Below, in pieces: positions 34,901 to 42,638 of a stretch of DNA of 64,000 nt. Positions within the stretch are counted from its first letter, which is position 1; the number at the start of each line of letters is the position of its first letter. Under the pieces are notes generated by a model. It ran no database searches, was not told the DNA's origin, and saw nothing but the letters and a program-made list of their open reading frames with translations. Both the position numbers and the translations under genes were made by a program. Source of the stretch: UBA6168 sp964508135 (lineage in GTDB: Bacteria > Bacteroidota > Bacteroidia > Chitinophagales > Saprospiraceae); contig CAZDSU010000014.1 of the NCBI GenBank assembly GCA_964508135.1, forward strand, positions 48,738 through 112,737, in the 5' to 3' direction.

Positions 34901-37900
34901 TGGTCAGGTCCTTGTTGCTCCAAGGTACATTGATGCTGCCATCGCCATTGGTGGAGCGGTTGTGCATCGCCCAGGAGTAGTGGTAGCTGACGTTCCCACG
35001 GTGCTCTTCGGCGACTTTGAACAACTCAGATTGCATGCCTTTCACGGAGAGCCATTTGCGGGAAAGCGTCTTGCCGTCCCGGTCAATTTCGAGTAGCACA
35101 GGCAGGTTTTTTTCGGTGCTTCCGAACCATAGTGCCGCAGTTTCTCCAGGTTCAAATTTGGTAGCGTTCTTGCCCGATTGCGAAGCCAACAAATGCCAAC
35201 CAATCGTTGGTGCGGGCAATGCTTTTTCACCCAAATCGTAGCCGCTGAAATATTTTTTCACCTCGATTTTCTCCCCAAACTTATCCTGCGTGGTGAGGGT
35301 GAGGGCATACCAGCCTGCTGACAGTTTGATTTTTGGCAAAACAACCTCCTTCGACTTTTCTGTGTCAAATTTTTCCTCTAAAATGCTCCGCTCCACGGGC
35401 CAATTCTGCGGCTCTTTTTCGTTTGTCCAGGCGAACTGTGGGAATGTTTTTTTGAACTCCGCTTCCGTCATGGCCTGGCGGTCGGGCTGCTCCCAGTAGC
35501 GGTTGAGATAGACCTGTTTTGGTGAGCGCAGCAGTTCCAATTTGATATTTCCCTTGGCTGGCTCGAACTCTCCGCTCAGGTTTTGCGTCAGCAATTCAAA
35601 TTTCTTCAAACTATCAATGTTCAAGCTGGAATTTTCGAGTGGGCTGCCGTTGGCAGTCACATCCACTTTCATGGAGATGTACCCCACCGAAATGTATGTC
35701 TCGCTGCTCTGCGTCTCGCCAGTGATGTCGGTCACGTCGGCGTAAACGGTGTAGCTGAACTCCGGTTTTTGGTCCTTCGGAATGCTGCGGTCGGGCAGGG
35801 CGGTGAACTTGATGTTGAACTTGCCCTCGGCATCGGTTTGTGCCGTGCCGTTGGCAATTTCCATGGTCTCGCCTCGGAAGGGGAACCACTTGGCGTACCA
35901 CCACGGCCACCACGGGAAGCGCACTTCCCGCACGACCCGCCAACTTACTTTAGCTCCGTCAATATTGTTGCCAGCGTAGGCGATGGCCTTGCCGGGGACC
36001 GTAACTTCGTCGTTCAGGCGGTAGCTGCCCTTCACGGGTTCGAAGCTCACCTCGAACTTGGGCCGCTTGTATTCTTCCACCCGGAAATACTGTGATTGTC
36101 CGCCGATACTGCTGCGGATTTGCATTTGCCCCAACAAGCCCGTGCGAGGCGCTGTGAACTGCCCACTGAAGGTGCCGTATTCGTTGGTGCGGAGTTCGAG
36201 GGTTGAAACAGGCTGGTAGTTGGCGTCTAAAAACTCGACCCTGACGGTTTCTTTTTTCAAGATGGTGGGCATCCGTTTTTCATCGAACTGGAGGCCAATT
36301 CCCTTGAAATAAACAGTTTGCCCAGGACGGTAAATGGCACGGTCGAGGAAAAACTGGGTTTGCTGGTAGGGTCTGGGTTGGTTGCGATAATTGCTTTTGT
36401 AAAAATTGTCGCCCGTGTCGAGGGTGTCTTTTCCTTGGCAAATCAAGAACTTGAAATTACGTTCATCCAACCCGCCAGTCGGGACGGTGATGAAGCCGTC
36501 GGCGTTGGTTTCGAGCAGGTGCTTGCGCTTCCATTCGTACTTCCTGCCGAGTTGGTTGTAGTTCTGCACCATCACTTCCACCTTCACCCCCTTGAGCGGC
36601 TGGCCGTTTTCACGGTTAAAAATGATGGCGTTGGAGATGCCGCCCTCGTCCTGCCGCTGCCAGTATCCGAAGTTGGAGACGTGCATGTTCAGGAAGGAAA
36701 CATTTGTTTTTTCTCCCTGAAACGACTGGTTGTCGGAGAGCATGACTATGTACTGGCCAAGCGGCAGCCCGTCCATTTTTGCTTCCACCGAGTGCGCCCG
36801 AAAATCGCCGTCATCTGGCAAGTTAGCCGTGGTGGTTTTGACTGCTGGCAGGCTGTTCAGGTAAGCATGGAGGCGCTCCAGTGCGTCGTTTTCGGAATCC
36901 AGTTTTTCAATTTCCTTCCGCCGTTTATCGTCCATCCTAATGACCTTCAACCAAGCCTGCTTGGCGTTGTGGTAGTCGATTTTTGCCAAAAATGTTTGGT
37001 TCGGCAGGTTGACCTGTTCAACGTTCAACGTCAAGGAGACCATCTCAAGCTGTGCCCGCATTGCCTCGCAAGCCTTCGCCCCAAAGCTCCCCGAATAACT
37101 GCGAATGGCCTCGTAGCATAGCTCATGCGCTTTTTTCAAGTACCATTTCCGCTCGTCATTGTCTGGCTGGCCGAATGGCGGGGCCTTGTATTCGGCAGCC
37201 TTGTTCTGGTAGTAAACGGCCATGGCGTGCAGCACTTCGGCAGCAGGTTGGCTGCCACTGTATTGGTTTTTCAAGTTTTCGAGCGCAGCCAAATAGGCAG
37301 CGTCCTTGGTGTCCAGCACGGTGTTGGAATGCACGAAGGAGAGTCGCTTCAAGTCCGCATCGAGCAGCGAGGGCGATTGTTTCATCTTCTCCGACAGGCG
37401 GAATTTGAGCAAATCCTGCATCAGCAACAGCGTCTGCAATTTCCAGGAATTGGAGTCTGGCGTAGCGATTTTCCAGTTTACAAACTCCGCCGCTGGCGCA
37501 AACGCCTTGGCATCGTCAATATAAAACTTGTAGGCGGGCTGCGTGACGTAGGTGCGCTCGTTCATGAAAAAATCAATGGCACGGTGTGCCAGGAAGTCGA
37601 ATAGGGTGGGGCGGAGGCCCTCGTCGTTGCGGCCTTCGGTCAGCAGGATTTTAAAGTCGCCAATGGCAGTAGACTTGAGCTTGGGGTCGGTGAGGGAAGC
37701 CCGGTAAAGCCTCGCCGATTCCACGGTCAACTGCTCGATGCTCCAAGTCTTGAAGTCCTCCGGCTTGAACTCGACAGTGGTCGTGCGGTTCTGGAACCGC
37801 CAGAGGTTTTGGTCAAGGTAGTTGCTGAACATCTCCGCCATCATGGACTGGAGGATGGGCTTCACGGGGTAATCCGCTTTTTCTGCCTCCCCTTTCAGTC

Positions 37901-38273
37901 GGTTGATGGCCTTGGCCAAGCCCTCCTCTTCAAGCTGGCTTTGGTACTTTCCTCGGTACATCAAGGCTTTTACGACCTGTGCATGTTCGTTTTCCTTGCG
38001 GGCTATTTCCAGCAATGCCTCGGTTTTTTCGAGGGCGGTCTTGGGCAGGCCCTGCTGTTCGAGGGAATCAATTTCCCGCCAGGCTTTGTCGTAATCGTGG
38101 TTCATAATGATTGGTGACTGGTGATTGGTTTGCCCCTGTTGGGGGTACAGATGGGAAAGCAACTCCTCGAAACTTGCATTTGGCGATATGGTGAAGCTGA
38201 CGAGCAGGCCGCTAAGGCATACCATTAACATTAGTGTCAGTTGTTTGCTCCCAAAAAAAGATGACTGGTTCAT
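31905..38273 (-). CDS. Alpha-2-macroglobulin family protein
   Basis: This is a very large secreted or periplasmic protein (2122 aa). An N-terminal hydrophobic segment (residues 11-29) acts as signal or anchor. Helical TPR-like sequence follows to about 480, then the MG2 region around 'DRAIYRPGQTVYFKGIGL' and the A2M core 'NETVFFYPNLMTDAEGNVVIKFTMNEALTRWKFLGLA'. The thioester motif C-x-E-Q is intact at Cys1550 ('YPYECNEQIFSRYYANSLA'), followed by the alpha-alpha barrel ('LQDRQMANGGWGWFPGDRDNWYITQYMAEGLGHL') and a C-terminal beta domain. Bacterial A2Ms trap proteases or act in envelope defence. The Bacteroidota versions are longer than the E. coli type, as here. Confidence 0.9.
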   Translation of the reverse strand: MNQSSFFGSKQLTLMLMVCLSGLLVSFTISPNASFEELLSHLYPQQGQTNHQSPIIMNHDYDKAWREIDSLEQQGLPKTALEKTEALLEIARKENEHAQVVKALMYRGKYQSQLEEEGLAKAINRLKGEAEKADYPVKPILQSMMAEMFSNYLDQNLWRFQNRTTTVEFKPEDFKTWSIEQLTVESARLYRASLTDPKLKSTAIGDFKILLTEGRNDEGLRPTLFDFLAHRAIDFFMNERTYVTQPAYKFYIDDAKAFAPAAEFVNWKIATPDSNSWKLQTLLLMQDLLKFRLSEKMKQSPSLLDADLKRLSFVHSNTVLDTKDAAYLAALENLKNQYSGSQPAAEVLHAMAVYYQNKAAEYKAPPFGQPDNDERKWYLKKAHELCYEAIRSYSGSFGAKACEAMRAQLEMVSLTLNVEQVNLPNQTFLAKIDYHNAKQAWLKVIRMDDKRRKEIEKLDSENDALERLHAYLNSLPAVKTTTANLPDDGDFRAHSVEAKMDGLPLGQYIVMLSDNQSFQGEKTNVSFLNMHVSNFGYWQRQDEGGISNAIIFNRENGQPLKGVKVEVMVQNYNQLGRKYEWKRKHLLETNADGFITVPTGGLDERNFKFLICQGKDTLDTGDNFYKSNYRNQPRPYQQTQFFLDRAIYRPGQTVYFKGIGLQFDEKRMPTILKKETVRVEFLDANYQPVSTLELRTNEYGTFSGQFTAPRTGLLGQMQIRSSIGGQSQYFRVEEYKRPKFEVSFEPVKGSYRLNDEVTVPGKAIAYAGNNIDGAKVSWRVVREVRFPWWPWWYAKWFPFRGETMEIANGTAQTDAEGKFNIKFTALPDRSIPKDQKPEFSYTVYADVTDITGETQSSETYISVGYISMKVDVTANGSPLENSSLNIDSLKKFELLTQNLSGEFEPAKGNIKLELLRSPKQVYLNRYWEQPDRQAMTEAEFKKTFPQFAWTNEKEPQNWPVERSILEEKFDTEKSKEVVLPKIKLSAGWYALTLTTQDKFGEKIEVKKYFSGYDLGEKALPAPTIGWHLLASQSGKNATKFEPGETAALWFGSTEKNLPVLLEIDRDGKTLSRKWLSVKGMQSELFKVAEEHRGNVSYHYSWAMHNRSTNGDGSINVPWSNKDLTIEYGTFRDKLLPGQKEEWVIKIKGPKGEKVAAEMVAGMYDASLDAFAANSWGMNVWPSTWSRINYGSPGFQMVQGNWLHYPNIISPEGDYRQYRMLNWFNWGMYDYGYGGRLLKAGAGIRSKNGEEEMVMMDAAPAPMMAEAMDRDQAAKADGNTAFGEEAKDSSGGQGGDTPKKPTTDLSQVKVRTNLNETVFFYPNLMTDAEGNVVIKFTMNEALTRWKFLGLATTTDLQIGTTSKEIVTQKDLMVVPNPPRFFREYDEIEFTAKVVNLSKAALNGEYKLELKNALTGEDVFPLNGTNPAMSILLAPQRLTDLKPGESRRLAWRFKVPDVADVPVIEHTVIASAGEFSDAERSASPVLSNRMLVTETLPLPVRGGQTKNFTLNSLKTNNSNTLRHQGLTLEFTQNPAWYAVQALPYLMEYPYECNEQIFSRYYANSLATSVANSHPKIKAVFDRWRNYEPDALKSNLSKNQELKTALLEETPWVLAAQSEEQQKQNIALLFDLNRMAYEQEAALKKLQDRQMANGGWGWFPGDRDNWYITQYMAEGLGHLQRLGVQDLTSKETSRQMVEKTVRYCDDRMVEDYERLEYQVKQGKAKFEDDHLDYMASHYLYMRSFFMENKSAQAGQGNFATKQAIALEGKIATVHAYYLGQVDKYWLNKGIYTEGMLALAADRNGKGATAQKIVKSLKERSLNNEELGMYWKYPTGWWWYQAPIESQALLIEVFNDVANDKQAVDDLKVWLLKNKQTTHWKTTKATASAVYALLSSGDNWLLDDLPLVINFGSPTAPQPIAWVKPIQDAQKGAEAGTGYFKVRYDGKDVAAGMANLTVSNPNKVVAWGAMYWQYFEQLDKIKTFEETPLTIKKQLLKVENSATGEVLKPIVEGAKLKVGDKVKVRIELRVDRDMEYVHMKDMRASSFEPMNVLSSYKWQGGLGYYESTRDAATNFFFSWLPKGTHVFEYPLRVTYNGDFSNGITTIQCMYAPEFTSHSAGIRVKVD

Positions 38274-38623
38274 ACGGTTGTATTTGGTGATGCGAAATTA
38301 GGTGGTTGACGCTGCAAAACCTTGCAATAATCACTGGTTGGAACCGGAAAGGTAGTACCAACAAGGGAGTTTTACGATGCGTTTTGTCAGTTCGTTTTAT
38401 TGACATTTGAAAAACGATAGATAGGATGCGGGCGGTTGGTGGTTGTACATAAAGTTGGGGCATTTTTTTGTGCAGTAGATTTATGCTTACGTGGCAGCAA
38501 AACAACCTGCATCATCCGACACATCGCAACCCTCGTCTAAAAATAACCAAATCGAAAATAAGCGATTTTAACTTCGTGCCCAATTATTCATTCATCCTTT
38601 TCACATCAAAATTATATCTTCAA
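38274..38623. other. 350-bp divergent promoter region
   Basis: This gap lies between the A2M gene (minus) and the serine hydrolase gene (plus), so it must contain both promoters. I see AT-rich stretches but no convincing box pair, palindrome or RNA. An in-frame extension of the hydrolase upstream to 38468 has no signal-peptide character and is not used. Confidence 0.4.
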
Positions 38624-40297
38624 ATGAAAAATCAACCAGCCGCATTTTACTTAAAAACCCTTTGTTTACTGCTGCTCTTTGCATTAAGCAATGCTTTTGT
38701 GCAAGCCCAAACGCTGGAAGCGCAAATAGACCAAATCATGTCCGAAGCCTACAAGCCCGACCAGCCAGGTGCCGTGGTGCGGGTGCAAAAGGACGGCAAA
38801 GTCCTTTTTGAAAAAGCCTACGGCATGGCCAATATGGAGTTGGACGTGAAAATGCAACCCAACCACATCCTCCGTCTGGGCAGCATCACCAAGCAGTTTA
38901 CCGCCGTGGCCATGCTGATTTTGGTGCAGCAGGGTAAGGTCAGCCTCGACGACGACTTGACGAAGTACCTGCCCGACTATCCAACCGGGGGGCGCAAAAT
39001 CACCGTCGCCCAATTGCTCAACCATACTTCCGGCATCAAGAGCTACACAAGTATGGACGACTTCTCTAAAATCTGGCGCACCGACATGACCGTTACGGAA
39101 CTGGTTGACCATTTCAAAAACGAGCCTTTCGACTTTGAACCGGGTGAGAAATGGGAGTACAACAACTCCGCTTACATCTTGACGGGCGCCATCATCGAGA
39201 AGGCAAGCGGCATGAGCTACGCTGAGTTTTTGCAGAAAAACATCTTTGAGCCACTGGGCATGACTGACACTTATTACGACGTGACCAGCAAGATAATACC
39301 CCGCCGTGTGACCGGCTATGCTGGTGGCGAAGGCAACGTTCAAAATGCACCGTACCTCAGCATGACCTTGCCGTATGCCGCTGGCTCGCTGATGTCCACC
39401 GTGGCCGATATGGGCAAATGGGACGAAGCGCTCTACACCGAAAAACTGATAAAAAAACCGCTGCTGGAAAAGGCTTGGACGGCCACTAAACTCAATAATG
39501 GTAAGCCCACGCACTATGGCTTCGGATGGGGCTTCACCGATTACGAAGGCCACCGCCTCATTTACCACAGCGGTGGAATCCACGGCTTCGTCACAGATGG
39601 CATTCGGGTACCCGACCAGCACCTCTACGTCATTTGCCTTTCCAACGGCAACGCCGCAGACCCGGGTGAATTGACCTACAAAATAATGACGACGGTGTTG
39701 GGCAAGCCGGTGACAAAGCCCAATGCCATTGAACTGCCCGAATCGGAACTCAAGGCTTATGTGGGCAATTACGAATTCGAAACTGACAAATTTCGAATGG
39801 TAACCCTGGAAGGCAAACAGCTTTTTTCGCAGAAAACTGGCAGTACCAAGTTCCTCATCCATCCTTATGCCAAGGACAAATTCTTCTTCGATGATTCAGA
39901 TACGAGGCTGCAATTTGAGCGGAATAAGAAGGGCAATGTCACCGGCGTAGGCACCGTGGTTGCCACCCCATTTGGTACGGACGAATTTGGAACCCGTTCA
40001 GACAAGCCCATGCCCGAACCCAAAAAGGAAACAAAGCTGGATGCAGCTATATTCGACCGCTATGTCGGCAGCTACGAACTGATGCCGGGTTTTGCCTTGA
40101 CTTTTCGCAGAAAGGACGCCCAGTTCTTCACACAGGCCACCGGCCAGCCGGAATTCGAGCTGTTTGCCGAATCGGAGACCAAGTTTTTCCTGAAAGTAGT
40201 GGATGCCCAAGTCGAATTTCTGGTAGCGCCGGATGGCAAGGTGAACGAGATGGTGCTGTACCAAGGCGGGCAGGTGATGAAGGGAAAGCGGAAGTGA
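38624..40297 (+). CDS. Serine hydrolase, class C beta-lactamase / DD-peptidase fold
   Basis: From ATG 38624 ('MKNQPAAFYLKTLCLLLLFALSNAFVQAQ', a clean signal peptide) the protein is 557 aa. The active-site motifs are S-x-x-K ('GSITKQFT'), Y-x-N ('YNNSAYILTG') and 'HSGGIHGF' in place of KTG, all in the usual order. A C-terminal tail of about 150 aa contains two lipocalin-like repeats ('LKAYVGNYEFETDKF', 'FDRYVGSYELMPGF'). Such proteins are esterases or D-amino-acid peptidases rather than true lactamases. The upstream ATG 38468 is rejected because the signal peptide starts at 38624. Confidence 0.87.
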   Translation: MKNQPAAFYLKTLCLLLLFALSNAFVQAQTLEAQIDQIMSEAYKPDQPGAVVRVQKDGKVLFEKAYGMANMELDVKMQPNHILRLGSITKQFTAVAMLILVQQGKVSLDDDLTKYLPDYPTGGRKITVAQLLNHTSGIKSYTSMDDFSKIWRTDMTVTELVDHFKNEPFDFEPGEKWEYNNSAYILTGAIIEKASGMSYAEFLQKNIFEPLGMTDTYYDVTSKIIPRRVTGYAGGEGNVQNAPYLSMTLPYAAGSLMSTVADMGKWDEALYTEKLIKKPLLEKAWTATKLNNGKPTHYGFGWGFTDYEGHRLIYHSGGIHGFVTDGIRVPDQHLYVICLSNGNAADPGELTYKIMTTVLGKPVTKPNAIELPESELKAYVGNYEFETDKFRMVTLEGKQLFSQKTGSTKFLIHPYAKDKFFFDDSDTRLQFERNKKGNVTGVGTVVATPFGTDEFGTRSDKPMPEPKKETKLDAAIFDRYVGSYELMPGFALTFRRKDAQFFTQATGQPEFELFAESETKFFLKVVDAQVEFLVAPDGKVNEMVLYQGGQVMKGKRK

Positions 40298-40430
40298 AAA
40301 TAACTTGGCCAAATTCAACTTCATAGGTTGGTTTAAAATTCAACTTCCATTTTCATTGGGATTCGCTGCCTACTTTCCCACATTTAAAAAAAAACATGAA
40401 AAAGAGAAAACTATGTCCAAGGATTTCTGT

Positions 40431-40456
40431 TAAATTTGCGCTTAGATTAAATCTAA
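40431..40456 (+). promoter_or_regulatory. Candidate promoter -7 box and palindromic operator of the isc genes
   Basis: TAAATTTG (40431..40438) fits the Bacteroidota -7 consensus TAnnTTTG. Immediately after, TTAGATTAAATCTAA (40442..40456) is a perfect 6-3-6 palindrome that would lie over or just after the start of transcription, 19 bp before the iscS ATG. It is a candidate site for an Rrf2/IscR-like or other Fe-S sensor. No -33 box is clear. Confidence 0.5.
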
Positions 40457-40475
40457 ATAAACATAAAATCCATTT

Positions 40476-41696
40476 ATGGCAGCCAGAAGAATCTATCTCG
40501 ACAACAACGCCACCACCCCTTGCGACCCACGGGTCGTGGAAGCGATGGTGCCCTATTTCTTTGAGCACCACGGCAACGCTGCCAGCCGAAACCACCCATT
40601 TGGTTGGGAGGCAGAAGAGGCGGTGGACTATGCCCGTGAACAAATCGCCAAGTTGCTCGATGCCGATGAGAAGGAAATCATCTTTACCTCTGGTGCTACG
40701 GAGAGCGACAACCTCGCCATCAAAGGGGTGTATGAAATGTATTCCCGAAAGGGCAACCATATTATTACGGTGAAAACGGAGCATAAAGCCGTGCTCGATA
40801 CCTGCAACAAACTCGAAAAGCATGGCGCTGAGGTTACCTACCTTAATGTAAAAGTGGACGGCCTGATTGACCTCGCCGAGTTGGAAGCTGCCATCAAACC
40901 AAGCACCATCCTGGTGTCGGTGATGTGGGCCAACAACGAGACCGGAGTCATTCAGCCGATGAAGGAAATCGGCCAGATTTGCGAGAAGCACGGTGTGTTG
41001 TTCTTCAGCGATGCAACGCAAGCTGTGGGTAAAATCAAAACGCACCCAAGAGAAGTTGGCGTTCACTTGATGGCCTTCACGGGTCACAAAATGTACGGCC
41101 CAAAAGGGGTCGGAGCTCTTTACGTCAGCCGTAAAAACCCCCGTGTGAAAGTGACTGCCCAAATGGACGGCGGCGGCCATGAGCGGGGCATGAGGTCCGG
41201 CACGCTCAATGTGCCAGGCATCGTTGGCTTCGGAAAAGCTGCCGAAATCGCCATGCAGGAAATGGAGCAGGATGCTGCCCGCCTCAGCAAGCTCCGGGAC
41301 AAATTGGAAAAGGGCTTTTTTGAACTTGAAGAAATATACATCAACGGTAACGTGGAACACCGGATGCCGCACGTCACCAATATTTCCTTTAAGCACGTGG
41401 AGGGCGAAGGCTTGATGATGACCTTCAACCAGGAAATCGCCCTTTCGTCCGGTTCAGCTTGCACTTCGGCTTCGTTGGAACCGTCATACGTGCTAGTTGC
41501 ACTGGGTCTGGGCGATGATTTGGCGCACTCTTCGTTGCGTTTCAGCCTTGGCCGATTCACATCGGAAGACGATGTGAACTACGCCATCGAAGCCATTAAA
41601 AAAGGCGTGAACCACATGCGTGACCTCAGCCCGATTTGGGAAATGTACAAGGAAGGCGTTGACCTTTCAAAAATCGAATGGGCGGAGCATGGTTGA
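40476..41696 (+). CDS. iscS: Cysteine desulfurase, IscS type
   Basis: This is a PLP enzyme of 406 aa. 'YLDNNATTPCDPRV' is at the N-terminus, 'FTSGATESDNLAIKG' at 70-84, His204-Lys205 (PLP Schiff base) in 'FTGHKMYGPKG', and the catalytic Cys329 in 'SSGSACTSASLEPSYVL'. The long active-site loop and this exact motif identify group I (IscS) rather than SufS. It removes sulfur from cysteine for cluster assembly on IscU, encoded 105 bp downstream, followed by IscA. Confidence 0.95.
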   Translation: MAARRIYLDNNATTPCDPRVVEAMVPYFFEHHGNAASRNHPFGWEAEEAVDYAREQIAKLLDADEKEIIFTSGATESDNLAIKGVYEMYSRKGNHIITVKTEHKAVLDTCNKLEKHGAEVTYLNVKVDGLIDLAELEAAIKPSTILVSVMWANNETGVIQPMKEIGQICEKHGVLFFSDATQAVGKIKTHPREVGVHLMAFTGHKMYGPKGVGALYVSRKNPRVKVTAQMDGGGHERGMRSGTLNVPGIVGFGKAAEIAMQEMEQDAARLSKLRDKLEKGFFELEEIYINGNVEHRMPHVTNISFKHVEGEGLMMTFNQEIALSSGSACTSASLEPSYVLVALGLGDDLAHSSLRFSLGRFTSEDDVNYAIEAIKKGVNHMRDLSPIWEMYKEGVDLSKIEWAEHG

Positions 41697-41801
41697 AGTT
41701 CTTAGTTCGACAGTTGGCAGTGCGCAGTGCGTAGTCGGCGGCTGCTCAACCTGAAACCTCAATAATCACAACTATTTCAACAATCAATCAATCTTTCAAT
41801 T

Positions 41802-42215
41802 ATGGCATATTCAACCAAAGTAATCGAGCATTTTCAGAATCCACGCAACGTGGGAACGTTGGACAAAGCGAAGAAAAATGTGGGTACTGGTCTCGTCGGT
41901 GCGCCTGAGTGCGGCGACGTGATGCGCCTGCAAATAGAAGTGGACGAAGCTACTGGCATTATCCAAGATGCCAAGTTCAAAACTTTTGGATGTGGTTCTG
42001 CCATTGCTTCTTCATCGCTGGCTACGGAGTGGCTCAAGGGCAAATCCGTGGACGAGGCGCTGACCATTGACAACATGGACATCGTGGAGGAACTGGCACT
42101 ACCGCCCGTGAAAATCCACTGCTCCGTGCTGGCTGAAGATGCCATCAAGGCGGCCATCGCCGATTACAGGAAGAAAAATGGCATCGAAGTGGAAAGCGAA
42201 GCCACAGTAGCCTAA
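41802..42215 (+). CDS. iscU: Fe-S cluster scaffold IscU
   Basis: This is a 137-aa scaffold. The three cluster ligands are Cys37 ('GAPECGDVM'), Cys64 ('TFGCGSAIASSS') and Cys107 ('IHCSVLAEDAI'), with Asp39 next to the first, as in IscU. The HscA-binding motif LPPVK is present at 100-104. The protein has about 8 more acidic residues at the C-terminus than E. coli IscU. Confidence 0.96.
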   Translation: MAYSTKVIEHFQNPRNVGTLDKAKKNVGTGLVGAPECGDVMRLQIEVDEATGIIQDAKFKTFGCGSAIASSSLATEWLKGKSVDEALTIDNMDIVEELALPPVKIHCSVLAEDAIKAAIADYRKKNGIEVESEATVA

Positions 42216-42238
42216 TTTTTTTCAAAAAATCGTGTTCT

Positions 42239-42565
42239 ATGCTTTTCGTAGCCGAAAGTGCCAAGGAGCGAATCCTTCAAATCGTTGATAAACAAGGACT
42301 TGGCAACGATTATTTTGTGCGGGTCAGCGTCACCAGTGGCGGCTGCTCCGGTCTATCCTACAATATGGACTTTGACAACGAAAGCCAGCCCAACGACCAA
42401 GTTTTTGAGGACAATGGCATTAAAGTGGTGACAGACCTGAAAAGCTTCCTCTACTTGTTCAACTCCACGCTTGAGTTTTCCGGCGGGTTAGAGGGCAAAG
42501 GCTTTTATTTTCAAAACCCAAATGCGGCTCGGACTTGTGGATGTGGGGAAAGTTTTGCGGTTTGA
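42239..42565 (+). CDS. iscA: A-type Fe-S carrier IscA/HesB family
   Basis: This is a 108-aa protein. The three conserved cysteines are Cys36 in 'SGGCSGLSY', and Cys100 and Cys102 in 'ARTCGCGESF'. 'SAKERILQIV' and 'LEFSGGLEGKGFYFQNPNA' complete the A-type fold. It is 23 bp after iscU and closes the iscSUA unit, followed by a bidirectional terminator. It could equally be labelled ErpA/SufA; context favours IscA. Confidence 0.9.
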   Translation: MLFVAESAKERILQIVDKQGLGNDYFVRVSVTSGGCSGLSYNMDFDNESQPNDQVFEDNGIKVVTDLKSFLYLFNSTLEFSGGLEGKGFYFQNPNAARTCGCGESFAV

Positions 42566-42584
42566 TTTGTTACGAACTCAAATG

Positions 42585-42624
42585 AAAAAGCCTCGGCAGC
42601 ATTAAAAACTATCGAGGCTTTTTT
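42585..42624. terminator. Bidirectional terminator between iscA and the M16-like gene
   Basis: AAAAAGCCTCG (42585..42595) and CGAGGCTTTTTT (42613..42624) form a 6-bp GC-containing stem extended by A:T pairs, with T-runs on both strands. It serves the two convergent genes. Confidence 0.88.
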
Positions 42625-42638
42625 CGTTGAGACAATGG

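Noticed and set aside
38684..39862. 392-codon frame antisense to the serine hydrolase gene
   Set aside because: The plus strand has signal peptide and SxxK/YxN motifs. The antisense frame is a codon-bias shadow.
40353..41396. 347-codon frame antisense to iscS
   Set aside because: IscS is unmistakable on the plus strand; the antisense frame has no family signature.
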